From Bacteroidetes bacterium GWA2_32_17 (GTDB taxonomy: Bacteria; Bacteroidota; Bacteroidia; Bacteroidales; GWA2-32-17): 34,695 nucleotides of DNA. The stretch's first letter is position 1. Each line of letters begins with the position of its first letter. The position numbers and the translations under genes are program-made. Below are positions 23,337-31,108 of this stretch, piece after piece. The stretch is from NCBI GenBank assembly GCA_001769035.1, contig MENF01000134.1, positions 1-34,695 of the forward strand. The letters run 5' to 3'. Under the pieces are notes generated by a model. The model had not been told where the DNA came from, ran no database searches, and was given only the letters and a program-made list of their open reading frames with translations.

Positions 23337-25424
23337 ATGATTAACAACGACTTGAGTTATTTTTTCGAACCAAAATCTGTTGCCTTAATTGGTGCATCTG
23401 TTAAAGAATTATCCATTGGAAATGTAATTATAAAAAATTTACTTCATTATGGATATACTGGTCCAATTTATCCGATAAATCCAAAAGTTGATAATATTCG
23501 TGGGTTAAAGGCATATCCATCTATTCTTGATGTTCCTGGCGAAGTTGATTTAGTGAACATTGTTATACCACCCACCATGGTTCCCGAAGAAGTCGAAAAT
23601 TGCGGTAAAAAAGGCGTTAAAGCAATAATAATAAATACTGCGGGCTTTAAAGAAATGGGCGAAAATGGAAAAAAACTTGAAGATGATTTTATGGCTCGGG
23701 CAAAAAAATACGGAATTAGAATTATTGGTCCAAATTGCCAGGGAACAATTAATTCTGACCCTAAATTTAAAACATATTGCAACTTTACTTTCACTTTCCC
23801 CGAAGATGGCTTTATTTCTATTGTTGCTCAAAGCGGTGGGGTTGGTGCTGTTATTATGCAGGCATTTTACGATTGGGGAATTGGTATTCGAATGTACACT
23901 TCAAACGGCAACGCATCCGATGTTTCTATTCCCGAGATTATTCGTTATTATGGCAACGACGAAAAAACACGTGCTATTGTGCTTTATGTCGAAAGTCTTA
24001 CTAATCCTAAAGAATTTATGGAAATTGCTTCTGAAGTTACTGCAAAAAAACCAATTCTTGCAATGACTGCCGGAAGAACCGACAAAGGTGCCGAAGCTTC
24101 ACGCTCGCATATTGGCGGATTATCCGGAAGTATATCAATGGAAGTGGTTTTTAAAAAAGTTGGAATTTTATCTTTTAATAATCTCGAAGATTTATGTAAC
24201 GCTGCTGTCGCTTTTGCTTATCAACCAATTCCAAAAGGAAATAAAGTTGGTGTTATTACAAATACTGGCGGACCTGCTGTTATAGCAATTGATGAATTAT
24301 CAAGCAACGGATTAGAAATTCCGCAGTTATCACAAAGTGCAAAAGATATTTTGAAAACTACAATGCTCGAACAGGCATCAATAAATAATCCTCTTGATGT
24401 TGTTGCTACAGCTTGTGCATCTCACTTTAAAAGTGCATTTGAAGTAATGCTTAATGAAAAAAATATAGACAGCGTTTATGTGAACTTTGTTACACCTCCT
24501 TTTGTTGATTGCGAAAGCGTTGCCCGTGAGTTTGCAGAAGCATCAAAGAAAAACTTAAAGCCAATTGTTTGTAATTATATGACAGATAAGAAAAAATGGT
24601 ACGAAACTTCAAATATTTTAAAAAAAGGATTTATCCCCTGTTTCGATTTTGCAGAGACTGCCGCAAAAGCTCTATCAGCAATGGTAAAATATCATTATTT
24701 ACGCTCAAAAGATAAAGGGGAAATTAATAATTATACCGACACAAAACCAAATATTGCACACCAAATAATAGAGAATGCAAAATCTGAAAAACGAGAAGTA
24801 TTAACAGCATTTGAAGTATATTCAATATTAAATTCATACAATATTCCACTTTCCGACTGGGCTGTAGTAAAAAATTCTGACGAAGCAATAATTACTTCAA
24901 ATAAAATTGGCTTCCCTGTTGTTATTAAAGCCGATTCCGACCAAATAATACATAAAAGCGATGTAGGTGGTGTTGTGTTAAATGTTTGTAACAATGAGCA
25001 GGTTATAAAAGTAGTTCAAGAAATGCAACAAAAATTTAAGGTAAATAATTTAAAATTCTTTATTCAAAAACAACAACTAAAGGCACTCGAATTGATTGTG
25101 GGAGCTAAAAAAGAGCAAGGATTAGGACATGTAATTATGTTTGGTTTGGGAGGAATATTTGTCGAAATTTTTAAAGATGTTACATTTAATATTACACCTG
25201 TTTCAAATACCGAAGCAAATGAAATGCTCGATAATATTAAAGCTGTAAAATTAATTAATGGTTATAGAGGAAGCGAAGGTGTAAATAAAAATATGTTGGC
25301 TGATGTTTTACAACGTGTATCAAAATTAGTTACCGAAAACCCCGAAATAAAAGAATTAGATATTAATCCTATATTTGCATATAAAGATAAAGTTTGTGCA
25401 GTTGATGCTAGAATAATTTTATAA
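23337..25424 (+). CDS. ADP-forming acyl-CoA synthetase (fused alpha-beta)
   Basis: The 695-residue protein is a fused ADP-forming acetyl/acyl-CoA synthetase. The CoA-binding domain comes first (about 1-130, FFEPKSVALIGASVKELSIGNVIIKNLLHYGYTGPIYPINPK). A succinyl-CoA-ligase-like domain follows, with the putative phospho-acceptor His258 in AEASRSHIGGLSGS. The ATP-grasp domain is at the C-terminus (about 475-690, GFPVVIKADSDQIIHKSDVGGVVLNV ... ELDINPIFAYKDKVCAVDARII). The reaction is reversible: acid + ATP + CoA to acyl-CoA + ADP + Pi. Next to benzoyl-CoA pathway genes it could activate an aromatic acid, or regenerate ATP from an end-product acyl-CoA. The substrate cannot be read from the sequence. 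Confidence 0.9.
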   Translation: MINNDLSYFFEPKSVALIGASVKELSIGNVIIKNLLHYGYTGPIYPINPKVDNIRGLKAYPSILDVPGEVDLVNIVIPPTMVPEEVENCGKKGVKAIIINTAGFKEMGENGKKLEDDFMARAKKYGIRIIGPNCQGTINSDPKFKTYCNFTFTFPEDGFISIVAQSGGVGAVIMQAFYDWGIGIRMYTSNGNASDVSIPEIIRYYGNDEKTRAIVLYVESLTNPKEFMEIASEVTAKKPILAMTAGRTDKGAEASRSHIGGLSGSISMEVVFKKVGILSFNNLEDLCNAAVAFAYQPIPKGNKVGVITNTGGPAVIAIDELSSNGLEIPQLSQSAKDILKTTMLEQASINNPLDVVATACASHFKSAFEVMLNEKNIDSVYVNFVTPPFVDCESVAREFAEASKKNLKPIVCNYMTDKKKWYETSNILKKGFIPCFDFAETAAKALSAMVKYHYLRSKDKGEINNYTDTKPNIAHQIIENAKSEKREVLTAFEVYSILNSYNIPLSDWAVVKNSDEAIITSNKIGFPVVIKADSDQIIHKSDVGGVVLNVCNNEQVIKVVQEMQQKFKVNNLKFFIQKQQLKALELIVGAKKEQGLGHVIMFGLGGIFVEIFKDVTFNITPVSNTEANEMLDNIKAVKLINGYRGSEGVNKNMLADVLQRVSKLVTENPEIKELDINPIFAYKDKVCAVDARIIL

Positions 25425-25425
25425 A

Positions 25426-25481
25426 CGTAAAACAATAAACAGTAAACGTTAAACAATGAACAGTGAACAAAAAACGATAAA
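25426..25481. repeat. Heptamer repeat block (eight units)
   Basis: Eight 7-bp units (CGTAAAA, CAATAAA, CAGTAAA, CGTTAAA, CAATGAA, CAGTGAA, CAAAAAA, CGATAAA) fill the whole gap between two cluster genes, in phase. It is the same family as the array at 12111-12180. Confidence 0.8.
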
Positions 25482-25486
25482 TAAAT

Positions 25487-26446
25487 ATGGATAAAAAATC
25501 AAGTTCTATTGGCATTATTGGATTAGGTCCTATTGGACAAACATTAGCTGTACACTTTGTTGAAGCTAATTGCGAAGTTGCTATTACCGACCTCGATCGC
25601 GAGAAGTTAAGTTTAATCCGAAATAATGGTATTGAATTAATCGGAAAAATTGAGAAAAAGGCATATTTTAAACATGTTTACAATTCAATTGCTGAACTTC
25701 TTGAGCATGATTTTGAATTATTAATTTGTGCAGTAAAAGCATATCATGTTGATGGCATTTTAGATGAACTTGAAAAAAGCAAAAAGAAAGATTTATTTCT
25801 TTTAAGCGCTCAAAATGGAATTGATATAAGAAAAAAATATGTTAATCATTTTGGTAATTCACGAATTTTTAGAATGGTAGTGAATTTTGCTGGTAACCTC
25901 CAGTCGCCAAATATTGTTAGTCTGAGTTTCTTTAACCCTCCAAATTATATAGGGTCAGTTGACGATACTCAAAAAGAAATGGCTAAATGGATTGCTGATA
26001 CTTTATCAAGTGTAAATCTTGAAACTAAAGTAGCCGACTCTTTTGTAATTGCAGATAAAATTTGGGAAAAAACTATTTTGAATGCTGCATTAAGTCCCCT
26101 TTGTGCAATTTCTAAACTTACAATGAAAGAAGCTATGGACCACCCAGATACACTCGAAATTGTTGAACAAATTTTATACGAAGCTGTTGAAGTTGCTAAA
26201 GCCGAAGAAATTAAATTACCCGATAATTTTGTTAAACTCGGTATCAGATATTTGGAAGCTGCCGGAAATCATATGCCTTCGTTAGCAATTGACTTAATTA
26301 GTGGCAGAGAAACTGAAATTAATTATATGAATGGTAAAATTGTTGAATACGGTAGAAAACATTATATACGAACTCCTTTAAATTTGACTTTTACAAATTT
26401 AGTTAACGCTATATCTCATAAAAATGGTACTTGTAAAAAGAAATAA
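25487..26446 (+). CDS. Ketopantoate reductase (PanE/ApbA)-family NAD(P)-dependent oxidoreductase
   Basis: This 319-residue protein has the two-domain ketopantoate reductase layout. The Rossmann motif is GIIGLGPIGQTLAVHFVEANCEVAITDLD at the N-terminus. A C-terminal helical domain holds KIWEKTILNAALSPLCAISKLTMKEAM, the family's catalytic-lysine helix region, and SLAIDLISGRETEINYMNGKIVEYGRKHYIRTPLN, the closing signature with its conserved Glu. Canonical PanE makes pantoate for coenzyme A; divergent members reduce other 2-oxo or 3-oxo acids. Its place between the acyl-CoA synthetase and had suggests a role in CoA-linked catabolism, but no reaction of the benzoyl-CoA route is known to me to need it. 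The substrate is open. Confidence 0.8.
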   Translation: MDKKSSSIGIIGLGPIGQTLAVHFVEANCEVAITDLDREKLSLIRNNGIELIGKIEKKAYFKHVYNSIAELLEHDFELLICAVKAYHVDGILDELEKSKKKDLFLLSAQNGIDIRKKYVNHFGNSRIFRMVVNFAGNLQSPNIVSLSFFNPPNYIGSVDDTQKEMAKWIADTLSSVNLETKVADSFVIADKIWEKTILNAALSPLCAISKLTMKEAMDHPDTLEIVEQILYEAVEVAKAEEIKLPDNFVKLGIRYLEAAGNHMPSLAIDLISGRETEINYMNGKIVEYGRKHYIRTPLNLTFTNLVNAISHKNGTCKKK

Positions 26447-26461
26447 TTTAATAACTTTAAA

Positions 26462-26516
26462 CAATGAACCATGTCTATTGAACAATGAACAGTGAACTTT
26501 TTTAAACATTAAACAA
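26462..26516. repeat. Heptamer repeat block
   Basis: CAATGAA, CCATGTC, TATTGAA, CAATGAA and CAGTGAA run in phase from 26462, followed by cttttttaaa and cattaaa/caataat. It fills most of the gap before had. Confidence 0.75.
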
Positions 26517-26533
26517 TAATAAATATAAAATGT

Positions 26534-27595
26534 ATGGAAAATAAAATGTACTCTTGGCAAATGACCGAACTTAAAGCCGATTTTAAACTTGTAGAAAGTC
26601 CGATTCCCGAATTAGCCGAAGGCGAAGCAATTGTTAAAATTGCCGGATGCGGTGTTTGTCATACCGATTTAAGCTTTTGGTATTTTGGAGTGAAAACAAA
26701 AAAAGAATTGCCATTAACCTTAGGTCACGAAATAAGTGGAACTGTTGTAGCAGGTCCATCAGAGTGGATTGGAAAAAATGTTATAATTCCTGCTGTTTTG
26801 CCTTGTGGCGAATGTGAGTTATGCAAAAAAGGACGTAGTAATATTTGTCAAAAACAACTAATGCCGGGCAATGATTTTAATGGTGGGTTTGCTTCGCATA
26901 TTAAAGTCCCTGCAAAATATCTTTGTCCGGTTCCCGCTCAAGTATTAGAAAAATATTCAATTCAGCAATTGTCGGTTATTGCCGATGCAATTTCTACACC
27001 TTATCAGGTTGTAAAAAAATCAGAACTTCAATCTGGCGATTTAGCAATTGTAATTGGAATTGGTGGTGTAGGTATTTATGCTGCATTAATTTCAAAAATA
27101 CTAGGTGCTAAAGTTATTGCTTTAGATATTGATGACGATAAACTTAACTCTGCAAAACAAAATGGAATAGATGCTACAATTAATGTTAAAGGATTAGATA
27201 TTAGAGCAGTAAAAGATTCTATAAGAGAAATTGTCAAACAAATCGGAGCATCACGTTTTGGATGGAAAATTTTTGAAGTTTCCGGAACAAAAGCAGGACA
27301 GGAGCTTGCGTTTAATTTAATTACATTTACATCAACATTGTCAATTGTTGGATTTACTATGGATAAACCCGATGTAAGACTTAGTAATTTAATGGCTTTT
27401 GATGCAAAACTAATTGGAACATGGGGTTGTAAACCAGAACTTTATCCCGAAGTTGTTGATTTAATTGCTTCAGGTAAATTAAAAATTGAAGATTTTGTTG
27501 AAACTTTTCCAATGTCTAAAATAAATGAAGTGTTTAAAAATACTTTAGAACATAAATATAAAAAACGTTCAATATTAGTACCTGATTTTAATTAA
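26534..27595 (+). CDS. had: 6-hydroxycyclohex-1-ene-1-carbonyl-CoA dehydrogenase
   Basis: This 353-residue protein is a zinc-dependent medium-chain alcohol dehydrogenase, close in length to Had of Thauera (about 368). Catalytic zinc ligands are visible as Cys42 in CGVCHTDLSFWYFGV and His65 in LTLGHEISG. The structural zinc set is Cys91, Cys94, Cys97 and Cys105. The NAD site is IGIGGVGIYAALISKILGAKVIALDID, and the Asp after the fold suggests NAD preference. The WYFGVKTKKELPLTLGHEISG stretch is typical of Had rather than generic alcohol dehydrogenases, and the adjacent oah and dch support it. It oxidises the 6-hydroxy intermediate to 6-oxocyclohex-1-ene-1-carbonyl-CoA. An alternative is another acyl-CoA-linked alcohol dehydrogenase. 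Confidence 0.85.
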   Translation: MENKMYSWQMTELKADFKLVESPIPELAEGEAIVKIAGCGVCHTDLSFWYFGVKTKKELPLTLGHEISGTVVAGPSEWIGKNVIIPAVLPCGECELCKKGRSNICQKQLMPGNDFNGGFASHIKVPAKYLCPVPAQVLEKYSIQQLSVIADAISTPYQVVKKSELQSGDLAIVIGIGGVGIYAALISKILGAKVIALDIDDDKLNSAKQNGIDATINVKGLDIRAVKDSIREIVKQIGASRFGWKIFEVSGTKAGQELAFNLITFTSTLSIVGFTMDKPDVRLSNLMAFDAKLIGTWGCKPELYPEVVDLIASGKLKIEDFVETFPMSKINEVFKNTLEHKYKKRSILVPDFN

Positions 27596-27596
27596 A

Positions 27597-27697
27597 CATT
27601 GAACAATAAACTTTTTTAAACTTTTTTGAACATAGAACAATGAACTTTTTTAAACATTTTTTGAACTTTTTTGAACAGTGAACAATAAACTTTTTAA
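27597..27697. repeat. Mixed heptamer/decamer repeat block
   Basis: CATTGAA, CAATAAA, CATAGAA, CAATGAA, CAGTGAA and CAATAAA heptamers alternate with decamers CTTTTTTAAA / CTTTTTTGAA. The block fills the gap between had and oah, starting two bases after the had stop codon. Confidence 0.8.
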
Positions 27698-27721
27698 ATA
27701 TAAATCTAAAATCTTATAATT

Positions 27722-28810
27722 ATGTTAGTAAACCACAATTTAGTAGAAATTAATTTCAAGGAAATTCTTTTCGAGAAACGTCCTGCAAAAGATAAAAATG
27801 GTAATCCCATTGATGGACTTTTCAATGCTTGGATATTTTTAAATAATCCAGGTCAGTATAATTCTTATACAACCAACGCAGTTAAAGAAGTAATTCTTGC
27901 AATGCGACAAGCTTCAAACGACCGAAGCGTTGTAGCAATTGTTTTTACAGGCGTTGGTGATAAGGCATTTTGCACCGGTGGGAATACCAAGGAATACGCT
28001 GAATATTATTCAGGAAACCCACAGGAATATAAACAATATATGCGTTTATTCAACGACATGGTTTCTTCAATTTTAATGAACGATAAACCGGTAATTTGCC
28101 GCGTAAACGGAATGAGAATAGGAGGCGGCCAAGAAATTGGAATGGCATGCGATTTTTCTATTTCACAAGATTTAGCTCGTTTTGGTCAAGCTGGTCCAAA
28201 ACACGGATCTGCTCCAATTGGGGGCTCAACCGATTTTTTACCTCTTTATGTTGGAATTGAAAATGCAATGTATTCTTGCACTGTTTGTGATCCATGGTCA
28301 GCTCATGAAGCATATCGTATGGGTTTATTAACTGAAGTTGTTCCTGCATTAAAAGTTAATGGAAAATATATAGCAAATCCAATGGTTATAGTTGACAAAT
28401 GGGTTGATGTTCAAGGTCAAATTGTTTATGGCAGGTCAAAAACTGGTGAAGATTTAGCAAAGGGCAAAGAACTTATGAAATCAGGAGTTGTTGATTTGAC
28501 TGCTTTAGACGAAGCTGTTGAAAAATGTTGCACCAAATTACTTTATACCATGCCAAACTGCTTGAGCAAAACAATTAATACTCTAAGGGTACACAAACTT
28601 GTTTTCTGGGATATGAATAAAGAAAGCCATAGAGATTGGTTAGCATTAAATATGACCACAGAAGGAAAAGCCGGCTTCCGTGCTTTTAATGATGGCCCTA
28701 AAGACAACCGAGAAGTTAACTTTATTAAAATTCGTCAACTTTTAGCACAGGGACATGAATGGAACGACGAATTAATTGAAGTAACTTCACCAAATTATCA
28801 AAAAGTATAA
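27722..28810 (+). CDS. oah: 6-oxocyclohex-1-ene-1-carbonyl-CoA hydrolase (ring-opening; Oah/BamA)
   Basis: This 362-residue crotonase-superfamily protein matches the unusual ring-opening hydrolase Oah/BamA along its length (Thauera Oah is about 377). Diagnostic stretches are FCTGGNTKEYAEYYSGNPQEYKQYMRLFNDMV (from about residue 83), CRVNGMRIGGGQEIGMACDFSISQDLARFGQAGPKHGSAPIGGSTDF, and PNCLSKTINTLRVHKLVFWDMNKESHRDWLALNMTTEGKAGFRAFN. It adds water twice and cleaves the alicyclic ring to 3-hydroxypimelyl-CoA. BamA-type genes are used as markers of anaerobic aromatic degradation, so this is the strongest single gene for the pathway call. Confidence 0.95.
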   Translation: MLVNHNLVEINFKEILFEKRPAKDKNGNPIDGLFNAWIFLNNPGQYNSYTTNAVKEVILAMRQASNDRSVVAIVFTGVGDKAFCTGGNTKEYAEYYSGNPQEYKQYMRLFNDMVSSILMNDKPVICRVNGMRIGGGQEIGMACDFSISQDLARFGQAGPKHGSAPIGGSTDFLPLYVGIENAMYSCTVCDPWSAHEAYRMGLLTEVVPALKVNGKYIANPMVIVDKWVDVQGQIVYGRSKTGEDLAKGKELMKSGVVDLTALDEAVEKCCTKLLYTMPNCLSKTINTLRVHKLVFWDMNKESHRDWLALNMTTEGKAGFRAFNDGPKDNREVNFIKIRQLLAQGHEWNDELIEVTSPNYQKV

Positions 28811-28815
28811 ATAAA

Positions 28816-28843
28816 TTCACCGTTTATTGTTTACGGTTTATTG
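28816..28843. repeat. Heptamer repeat block, inverted orientation
   Basis: TTCACCG, TTTATTG, TTTACGG and TTTATTG are the reverse complements of CAATAAA-type units. Four in-phase heptamers lie between oah and the four-helix-bundle gene, opposite in orientation to the other blocks. Confidence 0.7.
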
Positions 28844-28853
28844 TTAAAAAGAA

Positions 28854-29243
28854 ATGGCTACGTTCAGTAAATTTGAAGAAATAGAATGTTGGCAGATTGC
28901 CAGAAAACTTTGTAATAATATTTTTTTTATTACTGAAAAGGGACCTTTTCTGAAAGATTTTAGATTCAAAGATCAGATTAGATCTTCCTCAGGTTCAGTA
29001 ATGGATAATATAGCAGAAGGTTTTGGAAGAAGTGGCAATAAAGAATTTGTAAATTTCTTAAGCATTGCTTACGGTTCTGCCTGTGAATGTCATTCACAAT
29101 TATACAGAGCACAAGATTGGAAATTTATTTCTGATAACGAATTTGAAACTACTCGTTTAATTTGCGAAGAATTAATTTCCAAAATAAGCGGATTAATTAC
29201 CTATCTTAGAAAATCTGAAATCAAAGGCACAAAATTTCATTAA
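28854..29243 (+). CDS. Four-helix-bundle protein (S23/IVP family)
   Basis: This 129-residue helical protein has the TIGR02436-type signature: FEEIECWQIARKLCNNIFFIT near the start, FRFKDQIRSSSGSVMDNIAEGFGRSGNKEFVNFLSIAYGSACECHSQLYRAQD in the middle, and ICEELISKISGLITYLRKS at the end. Members include proteins from 23S rRNA intervening sequences, many stand-alone genes of unknown role, and the Avd accessory proteins of diversity-generating retroelements. It sits between oah and dch and has no obvious link to the pathway. It may be an inserted gene, because heptamer repeat blocks lie on both sides. Confidence 0.85.
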   Translation: MATFSKFEEIECWQIARKLCNNIFFITEKGPFLKDFRFKDQIRSSSGSVMDNIAEGFGRSGNKEFVNFLSIAYGSACECHSQLYRAQDWKFISDNEFETTRLICEELISKISGLITYLRKSEIKGTKFH

Positions 29244-29246
29244 CCA

Positions 29247-29281
29247 CAGTAAACAATAAACAGTAAACTAAAAACTATAAA
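29247..29281. repeat. Heptamer repeat block (five units)
   Basis: CAGTAAA, CAATAAA, CAGTAAA, CTAAAAA and CTATAAA in phase, just before the dch start codon. Confidence 0.75.
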
Positions 29282-29291
29282 CATTTTCCTT

Positions 29292-30065
29292 ATGACAAAA
29301 ATTAAAGTTGAATATACTCATGAAAAATCAGTTTCAAGAATAATACTTGACGATGGAAAGGGTAATGTTTTGGATAATGTTATGATGAATGAGTTAATTC
29401 TGTTACTGCAATCCTTTAAAACAAATAATAACATTAAACTTATTACTTTTGAAGGTGCCGGGAAAAACTTTTCTTTTGGTGCAAGCGTAGAAGAACATAC
29501 TAAAGAAAAAGCGGCTGAAATGCTTGAAACATTTCACAAAATATTTTTTACAATTATTGATTTGCATATTCCTACTTTAGCAAAAATTTCCGGACAGTGT
29601 TTAGGCGGTGGATTAGAATTGCCTTTAATGTGTAATTTTTTATTTGCCGATAAAACTGCAAAATTAGGGCAACCCGAAATTATTCTTGGAGTTTTTGCTC
29701 CCCCTGCTTCTATTATACTTCCTCTAAAAATTGGAAATGCAAAAGCCGAAGAACTTTTAATAACAGGTAAAATAATTTCTGCCGATGAAGCAAAACAATT
29801 AGGTTTATTGAATAATGTTTTCGAAGATAGAGAAACAATGGAACGTGAAATTGATGCTTGGATAACAAAAAATATTTGCCCTAAAAGTGCTTCGTCATTA
29901 CGTTATGCAACTCAAGCTGCACGTGCATCATTCGATTATTTTATGCTTAAAATTCTTCCTGCTTTTAACGACTTATTTGTGAAAGATTTAATGCAAACTT
30001 TTGATGCAAATGAAGGTATAAATTCTTTTATAGAAAAACGTAAACCTGTTTGGAAAAATAATTAA
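29292..30065 (+). CDS. dch: Cyclohexa-1,5-diene-1-carbonyl-CoA hydratase
   Basis: The protein has 257 residues, the usual Dch length (about 258 in Thauera). It is a crotonase-fold enoyl-CoA hydratase with the Dch-typical segments LDDGKGNVLDNVMMNEL, FEGAGKNFSFGASVEEHTKEKAAEML (from about residue 55), KISGQCLGGGLELPLMCNFLFAD and AKLGQPEIILGVFAPPASIILP. It adds water to the dienoyl-CoA formed by benzoyl-CoA reductase, giving 6-hydroxycyclohex-1-ene-1-carbonyl-CoA, the Had substrate. It lies downstream of had and oah with only short repeat-filled gaps and the four-helix-bundle gene between. A generic enoyl-CoA hydratase is less likely, given FSFGASVEEH and the neighbours. Confidence 0.9.
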   Translation: MTKIKVEYTHEKSVSRIILDDGKGNVLDNVMMNELILLLQSFKTNNNIKLITFEGAGKNFSFGASVEEHTKEKAAEMLETFHKIFFTIIDLHIPTLAKISGQCLGGGLELPLMCNFLFADKTAKLGQPEIILGVFAPPASIILPLKIGNAKAEELLITGKIISADEAKQLGLLNNVFEDRETMEREIDAWITKNICPKSASSLRYATQAARASFDYFMLKILPAFNDLFVKDLMQTFDANEGINSFIEKRKPVWKNN

Positions 30066-30070
30066 CTTTC

Positions 30071-30173
30071 AACAATAATAACAATGGTTACACAATAGTT
30101 AACACAATAGTTACACAATTTTTTTCTAACTGCATTACAAATGCTGATAATTGTATGACTATCTTTAACAATG
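30071..30173. repeat. 103-nt repeat, copy A (after dch)
   Basis: This stretch starts 6 bases after the dch stop codon. It matches 32350-32452 without gaps at about 90 of 103 positions, and nearly all differences are transitions. Both copies directly follow pathway genes on the same strand. The interior has repeated CACAATAGTTA words followed by a conserved gcattacaaatgctga core. Confidence 0.85.
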
Positions 30174-30199
30174 TAATAATTTAATCCGTTCAAAGTATA
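30169..30199. repeat. Dispersed 31-nt repeat, copy 2
   Basis: Copy of 322-352 with one mismatch, partly abutting the 103-nt repeat. The rest of the 30066-30265 gap holds a candidate promoter and no gene. Confidence 0.6.
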
Positions 30200-30234
30200 T
30201 ATCAAGTTAAAAGCAAAATAATAAAATTTAGCAA

Positions 30235-30242
30235 TATATTTG
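30235..30242 (+). promoter_or_regulatory. Candidate -7 box for the MNT-HEPN operon
   Basis: TATATTTG matches TAnnTTTG and ends 23 bases before the MNT start codon. No convincing -33 TTG is seen. It would separate transcription of the MNT-HEPN-bcr segment from the upstream cluster. Confidence 0.4.
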
Positions 30243-30265
30243 TATTCTCAAATCAAAAATAATTT

Positions 30266-30586
30266 ATGATAACGCAGCAACAGATAGGCGAAGTAATAAA
30301 TAGCATAGTAACCCTCTATCAGCCCGAAAAAATAATTCTTTTCGGTTCATATGCCAATGGTACTGCTACTGAAAATAGCGATCTGGATTTGCTTGTAGTT
30401 AAAAAATCAGAGATGCCAAGATATAAAAGGGGAATAGAACTCAGAAAGATATTACGTCCATTTAAATTCATGTTTCCATTAGATATACTTGTATTTACCA
30501 AAGACGAACTGTATGGTAATATTGATATGAGTTATTCGTTTACAAGAGAAATTTTAGCTAATGGAAAAATAGTATATGACAAATAA
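30266..30586 (+). CDS. MNT-type minimal nucleotidyltransferase
   Basis: This 106-residue protein has the minimal nucleotidyltransferase motif GS-x10-D-x-D: Gly27-Ser28 in LFGSYANG and Asp39/Asp41 in NSDLDLLVV. LFPLDILVFTKDEL-type residues follow (FMFPLDILVFTKDEL). Its 3' end overlaps the following HEPN gene by 11 bases, the usual MNT-HEPN arrangement. In characterised MntA-HepT systems the nucleotidyltransferase neutralises the HEPN partner by attaching AMP; whether this pair works so is inferred. It lies between dch and the bcr-like gene. Confidence 0.88.
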   Translation: MITQQQIGEVINSIVTLYQPEKIILFGSYANGTATENSDLDLLVVKKSEMPRYKRGIELRKILRPFKFMFPLDILVFTKDELYGNIDMSYSFTREILANGKIVYDK

Positions 30587-30971
30587 TAATAAATATATTG
30601 CACGTTGGATTAAAATAGCCGATCATGATTTAGGTACCGCCAAAATCATTTACCTGCATTTACCCGAATATAAAGAAATGATTTGTTTTCATTGTCAACA
30701 AGCAGTTGAGAAGTATTTAAAAGGATTTCTTACATATCTTGAAATTGATTTTAAAAAGAAGCATAGCCTTGAATATTTGCTTAATTTAATAAGCATAAAA
30801 GATGAGTTTTCGGAAGAGTGGTACGAAATAGCATCTAAAATAGAAAATTATGCAATAGAAATAAGATATCCTGATGAAACTGTATTACCTACTGATGAAG
30901 AAGTTAAAGAAGCTATTGAAATAACAGAAAAATTTCGTGAGTTAATAAATAAAAAATTAACTGGGCATTAA
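30576..30971 (+). CDS. HEPN-domain protein, partner of MNT
   Basis: This 131-residue all-helical protein has the HEPN (PF05168-like) layout: RWIKIADHDLGTAKIIYLHL, then CFHCQQAVEKYLKGFLTYLEIDFKKKHSLEYLLNLI, then YAIEIRYPDETVLPTDEEVKEAIEITEKF. It overlaps the MNT gene by 11 bases. I do not see a convincing C-terminal RX4-6H ribonuclease motif of the HepT type, so toxic RNase activity is doubtful. It may instead be the non-catalytic HEPN class found with MNT proteins. Confidence 0.85.
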   Translation: MTNNNKYIARWIKIADHDLGTAKIIYLHLPEYKEMICFHCQQAVEKYLKGFLTYLEIDFKKKHSLEYLLNLISIKDEFSEEWYEIASKIENYAIEIRYPDETVLPTDEEVKEAIEITEKFRELINKKLTGH

Positions 30972-31091
30972 ATGAAACACAATTATCAATTATTAATTTA
31001 TGCATTAACCGATATTGCATTATTCTTTTCCTGCAACAATAACAAACAAAGTAACATTGGTAGTAAGCAGTTAGTAATCAATAATAAATAA
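30972..31091 (+). CDS. Possible short lipoprotein-like peptide
   Basis: A 39-codon frame starts directly after the HEPN stop codon (TAAATG). It encodes MKHNYQLLIYALTDIALFFSCNNNKQ…, which has a hydrophobic stretch and a lipobox-like FFSC. There is no known family and no size match, so it may be a relic of a lipoprotein gene or chance. Confidence 0.2.
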   Translation: MKHNYQLLIYALTDIALFFSCNNNKQSNIGSKQLVINNK

Positions 31092-31108
31092 ATCCTAATT
31101 TTTAAATT

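Noticed and set aside
23468-24285. Several alternative frames within the acyl-CoA synthetase gene
   Set aside because: They overlap a well-supported 695-residue protein and show no family features.
28816-28843. Rho-independent terminator after oah
   Set aside because: The sequence is a heptamer repeat in inverse orientation with no strong stem and no T-tract.
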